Positions 33,732 to 44,460 of a DNA stretch of 64,000 nucleotides are shown here, in pieces. A program made the translations under genes and the position numbers. The stretch comes from Pseudomonas azotoformans (GTDB lineage Bacteria; Pseudomonadota; Gammaproteobacteria; Pseudomonadales; Pseudomonadaceae). Numbering within the stretch: position 1 is the stretch's first letter; each line of letters opens with the position of its first letter. A model generated the notes under the pieces. It saw nothing but the letters and a program-made list of their open reading frames with translations. It was not told where the DNA came from and ran no database searches. The stretch is from the NCBI RefSeq assembly GCF_001579805.1, contig NZ_CP014546.1:3782001-3846000 (forward strand), given 5' to 3'.

Positions 33732-36437
33732 ATGAACCTGACTCTGTTGAAAGAGTTCTTTGCCGGCTTCCTGCGGACCCGGCACATCGCTCGGCATTTC
33801 CGTCGCCTGGCGATGCTCGAAACCGTGACCGACGCCAGCGTCAGCCGCGAAGTGCCGCCGACCCTGGCGCAAACCCTGGTGGTCTCGGCCAACAGCAGTG
33901 CCGTGCAATTGCTCGGCACCCTGGGCAGCCATTCCGAGGGTTTGACCACTCAGGAAGCCGACGCTCTGCGCGTGCAATACGGGCTCAACGAAGTCGAGCA
34001 TGAGCAGCCGCTGCCGTGGTGGGTGCACCTGTGGCACTGCTACAAAAACCCGTTCAACCTGTTGCTGACGTTGCTGGCGGTGATCTCTTGGCTGACCGAG
34101 GACATGAAGGCCGCCACGGTGATTTTTTCCATGGTGGTGCTGTCGACGCTGTTGCGTTTCTGGCAGGAGGCCAAGTCCAACAAGGCCGCCGATGCGCTGA
34201 AAGCCATGGTGAGCAACACCGCCACGGTACTGCGCCGCGATGAAGCCAAGCGCATCGAACTGCCGATCAAACAGTTGGTGCCGGGCGACCTGATCGTGCT
34301 GTCCGCTGGGGATATGATCCCCGCCGATTGCCGCGTACTCAGCGCCAAGGACCTGTTCGTCAGCCAGGCGGCGATGACCGGTGAATCGATGCCGGTGGAG
34401 AAGTTCGCCCAGCAGCAGGACGCCAAGACCCGCAACCCGCTGGACCTGGAGAACATCCTGTTCATGGGTACCAACGTGGTGTCCGGCGCGGCGACGGCGG
34501 TGATCCTGACCACCGGCAACAGCACCTATTTCGGCGCCCTGGCTCAGCGCGTCACCGCGACTGACCGCGCCACTACCTCGTTCCAGCATGGCGTCAACAA
34601 GGTCAGTTGGTTGCTGATCCGCTTCATGTTCGTGATGGCGCCGCTGGTGCTGTTCATCAACGGTTTCACCAAGGGCGACTGGACCGAAGCACTGTTGTTC
34701 GCGCTGTCGATTGCCGTGGGCCTGACCCCGGAAATGCTGCCGATGATCGTCACCTCCACCCTGGCCAAGGGCGCGGTGTTTCTGTCGCGCAAGAAAGTCA
34801 TCGTCAAGCGCCTGGACGCGATCCAGAACTTCGGCGCCATGGACGTGCTGTGCACCGACAAGACCGGCACCCTGACCCAGGACAAAATCTTCCTGGCACG
34901 TCATGTGGACGTGTGGGGCGCAGAGTCCGATGACGTACTGGAAATGGCCTACCTCAACAGCTACTACCAGACCGGCCTGAAAAACCTGCTGGATGTGGCG
35001 GTGCTGGAACATGTGGAAGTGCACCGCGAGCTGAAAGTCGGCACGGCGTTCCAGAAGGTCGATGAAATTCCGTTCGACTTCAACCGCCGCCGCATGTCCG
35101 TGGTGGTCGCTGAGCAAGGCCAGCCGCACCTGTTGATCTGCAAGGGCGCTGTGGAAGAGATTCTGTCGGTGTGCAACAACGTGCGCCATGGCGACGTCAA
35201 CGAAGCGCTGACCGACGACCTGCTGGCGCGTATCCGCCAGGTCACCGCCGCGTTCAACGAAGAAGGCCTGCGCGTGGTCGCCGTGGCCGCGCAGCCGATG
35301 GCGCCGGGGCGCGATACCTACAGTCTGGCGGATGAGAACAACCTCACGCTGATCGGTTATGTCGCGTTCCTCGACCCACCCAAGGAAAGTACTGCACCTG
35401 CGCTCAAGGCCCTCAAAGCCCATGGCGTGGCAGTGAAAGTGCTGACCGGCGACAACGAACTGGTCACGGCCAAGATCTGCCGCGAAGTGGGCCTGGAGCA
35501 ACAGGGCCTGCTGATGGGCAACGACATCGAGGCCATGACCGATGCCGAATTGGCGAAGGCCGTGGAAACCACCAATGTGTTCGCCAAGCTCACCCCGAGC
35601 CACAAGGAACGCATCGTGCGCTTGCTCAAGGCCAACGGGCATGTGGTCGGCTTCATGGGCGATGGCATCAACGACGCGCCAGCATTGCGTACAGCTGATA
35701 TCGGCATTTCGGTGGACAGCGCTGTGGATATCGCCAAGGAAGCCGCCGACATCATCCTGCTGGAAAAGAGCCTGATGATCCTGGAGGAGGGCGTGCTGGA
35801 AGGCCGGCGCACCTTCGCCAACATGCTCAAGTACATCAAGATGACCGCCAGTTCCAACTTCGGCAACGTGTTCTCGGTGCTGGTGGCCAGTGCGTTCATC
35901 CCGTTCCTGCCGATGCTGCCGATGCATTTGCTGGTGCAGAACCTGCTGTATGACATTTCGCAGATTGCGATTCCGTTCGATAACGTCGACGACGAGATGC
36001 TGAGCAAACCGCAACGCTGGCAACCGGGAGATGTCGGCCGTTTCATGCTGTTTTTCGGGCCGATCAGTTCGATCTTTGACATCACCACGTTCGCACTCAT
36101 GTGGTATGTCTTCGATGCCAATACGCCTGACCACCAGACCTTGTTCCAGTCCGGCTGGTTCGTGGTCGGGCTGCTGACCCAGACGCTGATCGTGCACATG
36201 ATCCGCACCCCGAAAATCCCGTTCCTGCAAAGCCGTGCGGCGATGCCGTTGATGGTGATGACCGGCGTGATCATGGCCGTGGGGATTTTCCTGCCGATGG
36301 GGCCACTGGCGCACTACTTCAAGTTGCAGGCGCTGCCGTCGCTGTACTTCGTGTTCCTGCCGGTGATCCTGCTGGCGTACATGGCACTGACCCAGGCGGT
36401 GAAGGGCTACTACATCCGTAAGTTTGGCTGGCAATGA
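33732..36437 (+). CDS. mgtA: magnesium-transporting P-type ATPase MgtA
   Basis: A 901-residue P3B-type ATPase that imports Mg2+ across the inner membrane. Phosphorylation site D376 lies in CTDKTGTLTQDK; other hallmarks are the TGESMPVEK actuator loop, KGAVEEIL nucleotide-binding region and VGFMGDGINDAPALR hinge motif. Ten helices are arranged as in MgtA/MgtB. The N-terminal cytoplasmic tail of about 70 residues is normal for MgtA. AGGAG precedes the ATG. It is preceded by a long structured leader and followed 16 bp later by an MgtC-type gene, so the pair forms a low-Mg operon. Confidence 0.95.
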   Translation: MNLTLLKEFFAGFLRTRHIARHFRRLAMLETVTDASVSREVPPTLAQTLVVSANSSAVQLLGTLGSHSEGLTTQEADALRVQYGLNEVEHEQPLPWWVHLWHCYKNPFNLLLTLLAVISWLTEDMKAATVIFSMVVLSTLLRFWQEAKSNKAADALKAMVSNTATVLRRDEAKRIELPIKQLVPGDLIVLSAGDMIPADCRVLSAKDLFVSQAAMTGESMPVEKFAQQQDAKTRNPLDLENILFMGTNVVSGAATAVILTTGNSTYFGALAQRVTATDRATTSFQHGVNKVSWLLIRFMFVMAPLVLFINGFTKGDWTEALLFALSIAVGLTPEMLPMIVTSTLAKGAVFLSRKKVIVKRLDAIQNFGAMDVLCTDKTGTLTQDKIFLARHVDVWGAESDDVLEMAYLNSYYQTGLKNLLDVAVLEHVEVHRELKVGTAFQKVDEIPFDFNRRRMSVVVAEQGQPHLLICKGAVEEILSVCNNVRHGDVNEALTDDLLARIRQVTAAFNEEGLRVVAVAAQPMAPGRDTYSLADENNLTLIGYVAFLDPPKESTAPALKALKAHGVAVKVLTGDNELVTAKICREVGLEQQGLLMGNDIEAMTDAELAKAVETTNVFAKLTPSHKERIVRLLKANGHVVGFMGDGINDAPALRTADIGISVDSAVDIAKEAADIILLEKSLMILEEGVLEGRRTFANMLKYIKMTASSNFGNVFSVLVASAFIPFLPMLPMHLLVQNLLYDISQIAIPFDNVDDEMLSKPQRWQPGDVGRFMLFFGPISSIFDITTFALMWYVFDANTPDHQTLFQSGWFVVGLLTQTLIVHMIRTPKIPFLQSRAAMPLMVMTGVIMAVGIFLPMGPLAHYFKLQALPSLYFVFLPVILLAYMALTQAVKGYYIRKFGWQ

Positions 36438-36453
36438 ACAGGGAAGATTTCCT

Positions 36454-37170
36454 ATGCAAGCAATCAACAACATCAACCTCGAATCCCTGGTCGACACCCT
36501 GGTCAGCCTCACTGCGGCCTTTATTCTCGGTGGTTTGATCGGTTTCGAGCGTCAGTACCGTCAGCGCACGGCGGGCTTGCGTACCAACGTGTTGGTGGCG
36601 GTGGGCGCGGCGATTTTCGTCGACATGGCCAGCCGGCTCGGCGGCGCGGAAGGCGCGGTGCGGGTGGTGGCCTATGTGGTTTCGGGCATCGGTTTTCTCG
36701 GTGCCGGTGTGATCATGCGTGAAGAAGGCAACGTGCGGGGGCTCAACACGGCGGCCACCCTATGGGCGTCGGCGGCGGTGGGCGCCTGCGCGGGTGCCGA
36801 CCTGGTGCTTGAGGCGCTGTTGGGAACCCTGTTTGTGCTGGCGGCCAACACCTTGCTGCGACCGATCGTCAACAACATCAACCGCCAGCCGTTGGACGTG
36901 GTGTCGGCAGAAGTCACCAACATCCTCTATGTGATCGCCCGGCGTACCCAGCAGAAAGCCGTACTGGCCTTGCTGGAAGCGGAGCTGGCACGTTGCAACT
37001 ATCCGGCCAGCGATGTGGACGTGCGCCCCTTCGGCACGGAAGAAGTGGAGATCGAAGCCACCCTGGCCGTGACGTCCGTGGACGGCGACGAGTTGGACGC
37101 ACTGGTGGCGCGAATCTCGATGTCGACCCTGGTGGTGCAAGCGTTCTGGAGTCCAAGTACCACCGAGTAG
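36454..37170 (+). CDS. mgtC: MgtC/SapB family membrane protein
   Basis: A 238-residue MgtC-family protein with about five N-terminal helices (AAFILGGLIGFERQYRQRTA, the family signature with the Arg-rich loop, then YVVSGIGFLGAGVIMREEGN) and a C-terminal ACT-like soluble domain from about residue 155. MgtC proteins inhibit the F-ATP synthase and aid survival in low Mg2+ and inside hosts. The start at 36454 (GGGAAG upstream) lies 16 bp after mgtA. Full length, unlike SapB-only forms. Confidence 0.9.
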   Translation: MQAINNINLESLVDTLVSLTAAFILGGLIGFERQYRQRTAGLRTNVLVAVGAAIFVDMASRLGGAEGAVRVVAYVVSGIGFLGAGVIMREEGNVRGLNTAATLWASAAVGACAGADLVLEALLGTLFVLAANTLLRPIVNNINRQPLDVVSAEVTNILYVIARRTQQKAVLALLEAELARCNYPASDVDVRPFGTEEVEIEATLAVTSVDGDELDALVARISMSTLVVQAFWSPSTTE

Positions 37171-37468
37171 TCCCCGGCTGTAAGGCGCTGTCCCGCGCGA
37201 AGCAGACTATGCTGTTACCAGGAAAAGTCCTACAAGCAATCGAGATTATCCCTTCATTTGATAAGCCACACCGTTGTTAAGGTTGCGCCCTTGCGCCTCA
37301 GGAGCCAGGGCGCAGCTCAACGTTTTGACCGTGCTTTATCAAAAGGAGGGTTCTGTACTGCCTGAAGTGTCATGCGGAGTAATCAGCACCGTTTGTCGGA
37401 ACTGTTACTTTTCACAGGTAGTTAGGTCCCGTGTGATATGTAAGCGTACTGATCCCTCGGGGAGTCTT

Positions 37469-38095
37469 ATGAGCAAAGCTTTAATTGTGGATGATCACCC
37501 TTTTATCCGTGCCACCGTGAAGTACCTGTTGAAGCAAGAAGGCTTTGATGAAATCTATGAAGCGGGCAACGGCGCCGACGCCATGCAGTGTGCGCGTGAG
37601 CAGCGCCCGGACCTCATCATCCTCGACTTGGCCATGCCCAAACTCGGCGGGCTGGAGGTGATCAGCCGGATCAAGGCGCTGGAGCTGCCTTGCAAGATCC
37701 TGGTGCTGACCTCCTACCTGGCTGTGTTCTTCTCCACCCGCTGCATGCGCGCCGGGGCCATGGGCTTTGTGGCCAAGACGGGTGAGCTGGACGAGTTGCA
37801 AAAGGCGATCCGGGCGATCCGCTCCGGCTACAGCTGCTTCCCCAGCGTGGCCACCAGTTCAGTGCGCCGTGACGATATACAGACTACCGAGCAAGAACTG
37901 GTCGACGCGCTGTCAGACCGCGAATTGACGGTGCTGCAAAAGCTGGCATTGGGCCTGGGCAACAAGGAAATCGCCGAGGATATGCTGTTGAGCCACAAAA
38001 CCATCAGTACCTACAAGACGCGACTCAAGGAAAAGCTGCGTATGTCTTCGGTGGTGCACCTGTCCAAGTTCGCCCAGCGCAATCATCTGATCTGA
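37469..38095 (+). CDS. EvgA/BvgA-like response regulator
   Basis: A 208-residue NarL-family response regulator. The receiver has DD acidic pocket residues in IVDDHPFIR, phosphoacceptor D53 in LIILDLAMPKLGG and K at about 104 in VAKTGELDE; the LuxR HTH is at about 145-205 (LSDRELTVLQKLALGLGNKE, then SHKTISTYKTRLKEKL). The ATG at 37469 follows GGGGAG. Only 1 nt separates its stop from the kinase ATG, so the two are the cognate pair. The 298-bp gap before it has only a weak TGCGCC hairpin and promoter-like AT-rich DNA. Confidence 0.92.
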   Translation: MSKALIVDDHPFIRATVKYLLKQEGFDEIYEAGNGADAMQCAREQRPDLIILDLAMPKLGGLEVISRIKALELPCKILVLTSYLAVFFSTRCMRAGAMGFVAKTGELDELQKAIRAIRSGYSCFPSVATSSVRRDDIQTTEQELVDALSDRELTVLQKLALGLGNKEIAEDMLLSHKTISTYKTRLKEKLRMSSVVHLSKFAQRNHLI

Positions 38096-38096
38096 A

Positions 38097-41000
38097 ATGA
38101 CCACCTCCCGGCTGTTGAGATTCACGGCCATCCTGCTGATCGGGTTGTTGCCCTCAGCAGCGATGGCCCTGGACGAGCCACACTCCCTAAGACTCCTCGG
38201 CCACGCCACCCTTGAAAACCCAGGCCTGGAGCTTGATGAAAGCGACTGGCGCTGGCTACGCCAGCGACGCACGTTGGTGATGGGGGTGTCGGCGCCGGAC
38301 TACGCGCCTTTCGACCTGAGCAACAACAATGATTTTGAAGGGATCACTGCTGACTACGCGTGGCTGATCAGCCTCATCTTGAGCATCCCTATCGAGGTTC
38401 GACGTTACGACACCCGCGATGAAGTGATCGAGGCCCTCAAGCTGGGCAAGGTCGATTTAGTGGGCTCGGCCAATGGTTACGAAGCCGCCGACAAAGACCT
38501 GATACTGTCGCGTTCCTACGCCAATGATCAACCTGTGCTGGTAACCCGCACGGGGGATAGTCATTTACTGGGCGCCGACCTGGCTGGCAAACGCGTGGCG
38601 ATGCTCTACCACTACATGCAGCCCGACGCGGTGCAAGCCTATTACCCCAAGGCGCAGTTGCTGTTGTATGGCTCTACCCCCCAAGCCATCGGCTCCGTGT
38701 CGTTTGGCCAGGCGGATGTGTTCCTGGGGGACGTCATCAGTACCCGTTATCTGATCAACAAAAATCATCTCAATAATGTGCGTATGGCCGATTTTTCCGG
38801 GCTGGAGGTCAACCCGTTCGGGTTCGCGTTCACCGGGGATAACATCCGTCTGCTGAATATCATCAATGCGGCGCTGGCCGTGATCCCCGCCAGCCAGCAA
38901 ATGAGCATCCTGCGCCGCTGGAGTGCCGGAGACAGCGGTTTCCTGGAGGCAGACCGACTGCGCTTGAGCGACAGTGAGCAGCGTTGGCTGGAGAAGCATC
39001 CACGGGTAACGGTCGCGGTGCTCGATAAGTTTATGCCGTTGTCATTTCTAGATGAGAAAGGGCAGTTCGTGGGGTTGAGCGATGAAGTGCTGTCGCGGAT
39101 CAGCTTGCGCACAGGCTTGAAGTTCGAGGTAGTGCATGGCAGTTCTTTGCCTCGGCAAATTGACGAGGTCAGCAGCGGGCAAGTGGACATGCTTGCAGTT
39201 ATCACGCCCAGCGTCGAGCGTGCCGAAAAGGTCCGCTTTACCCGGCCTTACCTGTCCAATCCTTATGTGCTGGTGACGCGGGCCAACGACGAGCGGTTGC
39301 TCACCCTGGAAGATATGCCCGGAAAGCGCCTGGCATTCATTGGCGGCAACAGCCTGGCCGCGCAAATTGCCCGAGACTACCCAGGTATCGAGTTCGTTGA
39401 CGTCGAAAACCCTGAAGAGGCCATGGAGTTGGTCGCCAAAGGCAGTGTGGATGCGACCGTCATTTCATTGATCAGCGCACGCTACATGATTGCGCGCAAT
39501 TTCCGAGACCGCCTGCGTATTACCAGCACGATCGGCACGGAACCGGCGCGCATTGCCTTCGGTGTCAACCGCAGCCAACTGGAGCTGTATTCGATCCTCG
39601 AGAAGGCGTTGTTGAGTATCACACCGGAAGAAATGGACGAACTGACCAACCGTTGGCGCAGCGAGATCATCATCGAAGACAGCTACTGGAGCAGCCATCG
39701 CAACGTGATCATCCAAGGGTTTGGTCTGGCAGCGTTGTTGCTGCTGGTGACCCTGGGTTGGGGGCTCTACCTGCGCAACCTGATACACAAGCGTGCTCAG
39801 GCAGAACGTGCCTTGAGCGACCAGATGCGATTCATGAGCGTGCTGATCGACGGCACCCCTCATCCGATCTATGTGCGCGATCGCCAAGGTCGGTTAATGG
39901 CTTGCAACAACGCATACCTTGATGTGTTTGGCTTCAGGTTGGAGGACGTGATCGGCAAGACTGTGGTGCAAACCGACACGGGCAACCCGCCGCAGGCCCA
40001 GTCGTTCCATGCCGATTACTTGAGCCTGATGGCGCGGGGTGAGCCGCAGATCCAGGATCGCGTGCTCAAGGTGCCGGGAGGTGGTGTGCTGACCATTTAC
40101 CAGTGGATGCTGCCATACCGTGACAGCAACGGCAGCGTTGTGGGCATGATTGCCGGTTGGGTGGATGTCAGCGAACGCCAGCGCCTGCTGGGCCAGCTGC
40201 AGGAAGCCAAGGAGGAAGCCGACGCCGCCAACCGGGCCAAGACTACGTTCCTGGCGACCATGAGCCATGAGATCCGCACACCCATGAATGCGGTGATCGG
40301 CATGATCGAGTTGGCCCAGAAAAACGCCGAGCAGGGCCGTGTCGATCAGGATGCGCTGGAGGTGGCGTCGATGGCATCCCGGAGCATGCTGGAGTTGATC
40401 GGCGATATCCTGGACATTGCACGGATTGAAACCGGTCACCTGTCCTTGAGCCTGGAGCAGGCCAACCTCCATGAGTTGTTGGCCTCTGTGGCACGGGTTT
40501 TCGAGGGGCTCGCGCGGGACAAGGGGTTGCAGCTGCTCGTCGAGTTTGATCCGCTGATCGACCGGACGGTGATGATCGACCCTCTGCGTTTCAAGCAAGT
40601 AGTGTCCAACCTGCTGGGCAATGCCATCAAATTCACCACCACCGGGCAGGTACGTCTGGGCGCTCAGAGCGCACCGGCATTGGCCGGTGACCACTTGAAC
40701 CTCCGGTTGTTTGTGGAAGATACGGGGATTGGCATCAGCGCCGAAGATCAGCAGCGCTTGTTCAACCCGTTTATCCAAGGCAGCAACAACGACCAGTCGG
40801 CGCGCAGTGGCTCCGGCCTTGGGTTGGTGATCAGCCGCAACCTGTGCGAGATGATGGGCGGCCAATTGCATCTGAGCAGTGTGCAGGGCAAGGGGACGCG
40901 AGTGGACGTGACGTTGGCGCTGGCGCTGACCACCGCAACGGCGGTTTCCTTACCTGTTCAACCTGCGCCTGCGACACCTGCATTGAACCTCCTGGTGGTC

Positions 41001-41712
41001 GATGATTACCCGGCCAATCGCTTGCTGTTGACGCGACAACTGAGCTTCCTGGGGCATCACATCGTCACGGCCGAGGACGGCGCTGAGGGCTTTGCACTGT
41101 GGCGGGCCCGGGCAGTTTGATGGCGTCATCACCGACAGCAACATGCCCGTCATGGATGGCTACACATTGGCCCGTGATATCCGTGCCCAGGAGCGTCAGC
41201 GTGGCCTGGTGCCGTGTCTGCTTCTGGGGTTTACCGCCAACGCGCAACCGGAGGAGACCGAGCGCTGCCGGCAGGCGGGCATGGACGGTTGTCTCTTCAA
41301 ACCGACCGGCCTTGATGATCTGCGCGCAGCGTTGGCATCGCGCACCGCGGCACCGGTGGTGGTGGAGGCCGTGCCGGTATGTGACTTGAGTACCCTGGTC
41401 GCACTGACAGGCGATGATACTGCCGGGCTCAATGAGTTGCTGGCGCCATTGATCGGTAGCCTCGCAGAGGACCGCTTGCTGCTATCGACGCTGCAAGAAC
41501 ACGCGGACTTTGGCAAGTTGCATGACTTGGCTCATCGCGTTAAAGGTGGGGCGCGCATGGTCAAGGCGCCGGCGCTGATCGCGTGTTGTGAAACGCTGGA
41601 GGGTGTGTGTGAAAGCCGGGACCGTCATGCATTGGCGGCGTCGGTTGAAGCCATTGGCCACGCCATTGATAGCTTGCATCACAGCCTGAGCGCCCGCATC
41701 AAGCAGGCTTGA
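38097..41712 (+). pseudogene. BvgS/EvgS-like hybrid sensor kinase, +1 frameshift
   Basis: Restored length is about 1204 residues. Domains in order: signal peptide; two periplasmic solute-binding (SBP_bac_3, Venus flytrap) domains at about 45-275 and 295-525; a membrane helix at about 542-562; a PAS domain at about 580-690; HisKA with H724 in MSHEIRTPMNAVIGMIEL; HATPase; receiver starting LLVVDDYPANR; and a C-terminal Hpt (AHRVKGGARMV). One extra base in CGGGCCCGGG at 41104-41112 breaks the receiver between ALWR and QFDGVITDSNMPVMDG. Deleting one base restores a normal BvgS-type phosphorelay. Co-transcribed with the EvgA-like regulator. Confidence 0.9.
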
Positions 41713-41846
41713 CTGAAGTGGATGGCCATTCGGTGGATTTGGGAGAGTTCCTACATGGAACAGGAACAAACCTGATTTTGTCTTCGGGTTATGTCTGGAA
41801 AATGGGCCCCGCTCACTGACGAGCGCTGCCTGCCCAGGGGTTCGCC

Positions 41847-42269
41847 ATGCCAAACAAAGCACTGACCATCCTGATTGCCGATGAACAACACCTGCAACGC
41901 CTGTACATCGAGAAGATGCTCAACCGATTGGGATATTTCCGGATTGTACCGGTGGAAACCTTTGAAGAGGTCCAGTTGCTCACCGCCATCCCCGCCCGGC
42001 CTTTTGATGTGCTGATCATCAATGCGGGGCTGACGGCCCACGCTTGCGGGCCTCAACCCCAGGCGCACCACGTGCTGGTCTACGATCACCTGGACCTGAG
42101 CGCCCGCGCCGACGCAACGCCGGCAGTGCTGGTGCGGCTACCCGGCGTGCCTGACAACGTCAACCTCGAACACATCATGGACATCATCGACCCACCCGCA
42201 GCCACTGCTGGCCTGCGGGTGTTGCCGTGGTTGCGGGAGTTAGCCCAAGCACCAGCAGCCGGGATTTAA
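41847..42269 (+). CDS. degenerate receiver-domain protein
   Basis: A 140-residue stand-alone receiver-like protein. It starts [20 protein letters not shown], with an intact acidic pair D12-E13, and the strand that normally ends in the phosphorylated Asp reads [10 protein letters not shown], so the acceptor is replaced by N59. The later Thr and Lys positions are also not conserved. It lies 134 bp downstream of the EvgS-like kinase on the same strand and may be a non-phosphorylated partner of the relay. Its 3' end overlaps the dkgB-like gene by 4 nt on the other strand. Confidence 0.72.
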   Translation: MPNKALTILIADEQHLQRLYIEKMLNRLGYFRIVPVETFEEVQLLTAIPARPFDVLIINAGLTAHACGPQPQAHHVLVYDHLDLSARADATPAVLVRLPGVPDNVNLEHIMDIIDPPAATAGLRVLPWLRELAQAPAAGI

Positions 42270-43084
42270 TCCCATTTTGGTGCGATACCCTTGGGGCTGG
42301 TCAGGCGATGGCCGCGTTCCAGTTCGGCAATCTGTGCCATGTCGGCAGCGCTCAAGGTCAGTTGCAGGGCCTGGAGGTTACTTTCCAGGTTGGCGCGCTT
42401 GGTCGAGGACGGAATGACCGCGTAACCCGATTGCATGGCCCAGGCCAGTGTCACTTGCGCCGGGGTCGCCTGATGGCGTTCGGCGATTTGCTGGATCACC
42501 GGGTCCTTGAGCACTTCGCCGTAGGCCAGGGTCATGTAGGACGTGATCTGGATACCGTTGGCGGTGGCGAAGTCCACGACCTGGCGGTTTTGCAGGTAGG
42601 GGTGCAGTTCGACCTGGTTGGTGGCGATGTTTTCGGCCCCAACGGCGGCAATCGCCTGCTTCATCAGGTCGATGGTGAAGTTGGAAATGCCGATCTGGCG
42701 GGTCAGGCCCAGGCGCTTGGCTTCCAGCAACTGGCCCATGAATTCGGCGACAGGCACCTTGTCTTCCGGCGAGGGCCAGTGAATCAGGGTCAAGTCCAGG
42801 TAGTCGGTCTTCAGTTTGCGCAGGCTTTCTTTCAGGCTTGGAATCAGCTGGCCTTCGGCGAAGTTGGCGATCCAGATCTTGCTGGTGATGAACAGCTCAT
42901 CACGCGGGATGCCACTGTCGGCAATCGCCTGGCCGACATCGGCTTCGTTCTCGTAGATCTGAGCGGTGTCGATGACGCGGTAGCCCAGCTCCAGACCGGT
43001 ACTGACCGAATCGATCACCACCTGGCCTTGCAGGCGGAAGGTGCCGAGGCCGAAGGCCGGGACATTTTGCGTTGGGGTAGACAT
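42266..43084 (-). CDS. dkgB: 2,5-didehydrogluconate reductase DkgB (aldo/keto reductase)
   Basis: A 272-residue NADPH-dependent aldo/keto reductase. The catalytic tetrad is visible: D and Y in [15 protein letters not shown] in FITSKIW, H in LTLIHWPSP. The cofactor motif [17 protein letters not shown] is near the C-terminus. Closest in pattern to DkgB, which reduces 2,5-diketo-D-gluconate and methylglyoxal. The start at 43084 ([14 protein letters not shown]) follows AGGAG with 6-nt spacing; the frame is open nine codons further but that ATG is poorer. Single gene. Confidence 0.9.
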   Translation of the reverse strand: MSTPTQNVPAFGLGTFRLQGQVVIDSVSTGLELGYRVIDTAQIYENEADVGQAIADSGIPRDELFITSKIWIANFAEGQLIPSLKESLRKLKTDYLDLTLIHWPSPEDKVPVAEFMGQLLEAKRLGLTRQIGISNFTIDLMKQAIAAVGAENIATNQVELHPYLQNRQVVDFATANGIQITSYMTLAYGEVLKDPVIQQIAERHQATPAQVTLAWAMQSGYAVIPSSTKRANLESNLQALQLTLSAADMAQIAELERGHRLTSPKGIAPKWD

Positions 43085-43171
43085 CAGTAACTCCTGAAGG
43101 GGGATGAACAATGGAGTCGAGTATCCGCCCGTCGTTCCTTCGGAAAAACCGCCGAATCCGAAAAGGACTCT

Positions 43172-44104
43172 TTACCGCAGGTCACGAATCGCCAGCGCCT
43201 TGAACCGCTGTGCCAATGACAGAACCACCTGGCCGCTGCCCATGTTGGGCACCACATGGGTAAAGGGAATGTCGATCATGCGGTTCTCGCGCACGGCGCG
43301 CAGCTTGGAGAGTACCGGGTCGGTGGTCAGCAACTGCCGCTTGCGGCTGGCCGGTGACCACAGCGCATCGGCCAGCAGGATCACGTCCGGGTCCTTGGCC
43401 AGCAGGGTTTCATTGCTGACGGTCACCCGTGACAACGGGATATCGGCCAGTATATTGCGTGCACCGGAGGCCATCAGCAGGGTGGTGACAAAACCCCGTT
43501 GGCCTTCGCTATCGAGTCCACCCACTTCACTGTCCAGGTAAAACACCGACAGCGGACGGGCATCACCCATCAGGCCATGGGCGCGCGCCAGGTCAGCATC
43601 CAACGCGTCGCTGAGCATTTGAGCGCGTTGGGTTTTGTGCAACAGGGCGCCGAGGGTAAACAAGTCCTGACGGATATGCCCAAAGTAATCCAGCGAGTGA
43701 CCCGCGCAGGCGGACTCCAGCAGGTACGACGCCACCCCGTTGTTCGCTAGTCCCGTACGTGAGGTCACGCCATCGCCAAAGGCACTGGCGAAACCGCCGA
43801 CTACCAGGTCTGGGCGCTGCGCATACAGCACTTCACTGGACGGGTATTTCGCCGCGATGACCGGCACGTCAAAGTACTCGCCGTGCCGGTGCGTAATGCC
43901 GTTGTCGTCCAGGTACGCGACACCTGCCAGCGAAGGCCCGGCATCCAACGCCAGCAGCAAATCGGCGGCGTGCTGGTTGAGTGCCACGATGCGCGACGGT
44001 GGTGAAGGAGGCACGCTCCAGTCCTGGGCGCAGTTGCGATAACTGTCTGCCAGCGCCGGTGTGCAGTAGAGCAGGGCGCTCAACCATAGCCATGGCTGTT
44101 TCAT
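43172..44104 (-). CDS. BtuF-like periplasmic B12-binding protein
   Basis: A 310-residue class III periplasmic binding protein with signal peptide MKQPWLWLSALLYCTPALAD. The two-lobe BtuF/FecB fold is shown by RIVALNQHAADLLLALDAG, the RPDLVVGG strand and DPDVILLAD in the second lobe. The start ATG at 44104 overlaps the stop of the ferredoxin-like gene by 4 nt. As the third gene behind a cobalamin riboswitch it should bind B12 or corrinoids after outer-membrane uptake, though the permease and ATPase are not in this window. Confidence 0.88.
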   Translation of the reverse strand: MKQPWLWLSALLYCTPALADSYRNCAQDWSVPPSPPSRIVALNQHAADLLLALDAGPSLAGVAYLDDNGITHRHGEYFDVPVIAAKYPSSEVLYAQRPDLVVGGFASAFGDGVTSRTGLANNGVASYLLESACAGHSLDYFGHIRQDLFTLGALLHKTQRAQMLSDALDADLARAHGLMGDARPLSVFYLDSEVGGLDSEGQRGFVTTLLMASGARNILADIPLSRVTVSNETLLAKDPDVILLADALWSPASRKRQLLTTDPVLSKLRAVRENRMIDIPFTHVVPNMGSGQVVLSLAQRFKALAIRDLR

Positions 44105-44460
44105 GGGGCGTCCTTGATCAGCAGGTCTTGCACCACATCGCCGCCCACCAGGTGCACATCCACCAGGCGCAGCACTTCGGCCTTGTTGTGCACGCCATAC
44201 CAGCAACGCTCGGGATACACCGTGAGCACCGGTCCGAGGTTGCACGGGAACTGGCAATGGGTGCGCGTCAGCAGCACGCCACCGGGCACTTCGATGTGCT
44301 CATGTTCCAGCAGTCGGCGGCGCAGGGTTTTCCACAGTTGCAAGGCGCCGCGCTGCGTACAGCGTGGGCCGGTGCACAGGAATACATGGCGGGCGTGGTC
44401 CGGTATGCGGGACCAGTCGGGATGGAAGTCCACCCCGTCGATTTTGGTGATCTCAGTCAT
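44101..44460 (-). CDS. (2Fe-2S) ferredoxin-domain protein
   Basis: A 119-residue thioredoxin-fold [2Fe-2S] protein, with the cysteine pattern FLCTGPRCTQRG near residue 29, then THCQFPCNLGPVL and a final WYG segment. Proteins of this kind are common in cobalamin clusters of pseudomonads, possibly supplying electrons for corrinoid reduction. Its ATG at 44460 overlaps the TonB receptor stop (TGATG) and its stop overlaps the BtuF-like start (ATGA), so it is embedded in the B12 operon. Confidence 0.88.
   Translation of the reverse strand: MTEITKIDGVDFHPDWSRIPDHARHVFLCTGPRCTQRGALQLWKTLRRRLLEHEHIEVPGGVLLTRTHCQFPCNLGPVLTVYPERCWYGVHNKAEVLRLVDVHLVGGDVVQDLLIKDAP

Noticed and set aside
33615..36512. 965-residue open frame antisense to mgtA
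   Set aside because: His/Gln/Arg-rich translation of the complementary strand of a P-type ATPase; typical of high-GC shadow frames.
41092..41712. Independent gene for a receiver-Hpt protein after the EvgS-like kinase
   Set aside because: Its first residues (MHCGGPG) are out of frame noise and the receiver begins in the upstream frame; it is the 3' part of one frameshifted kinase.
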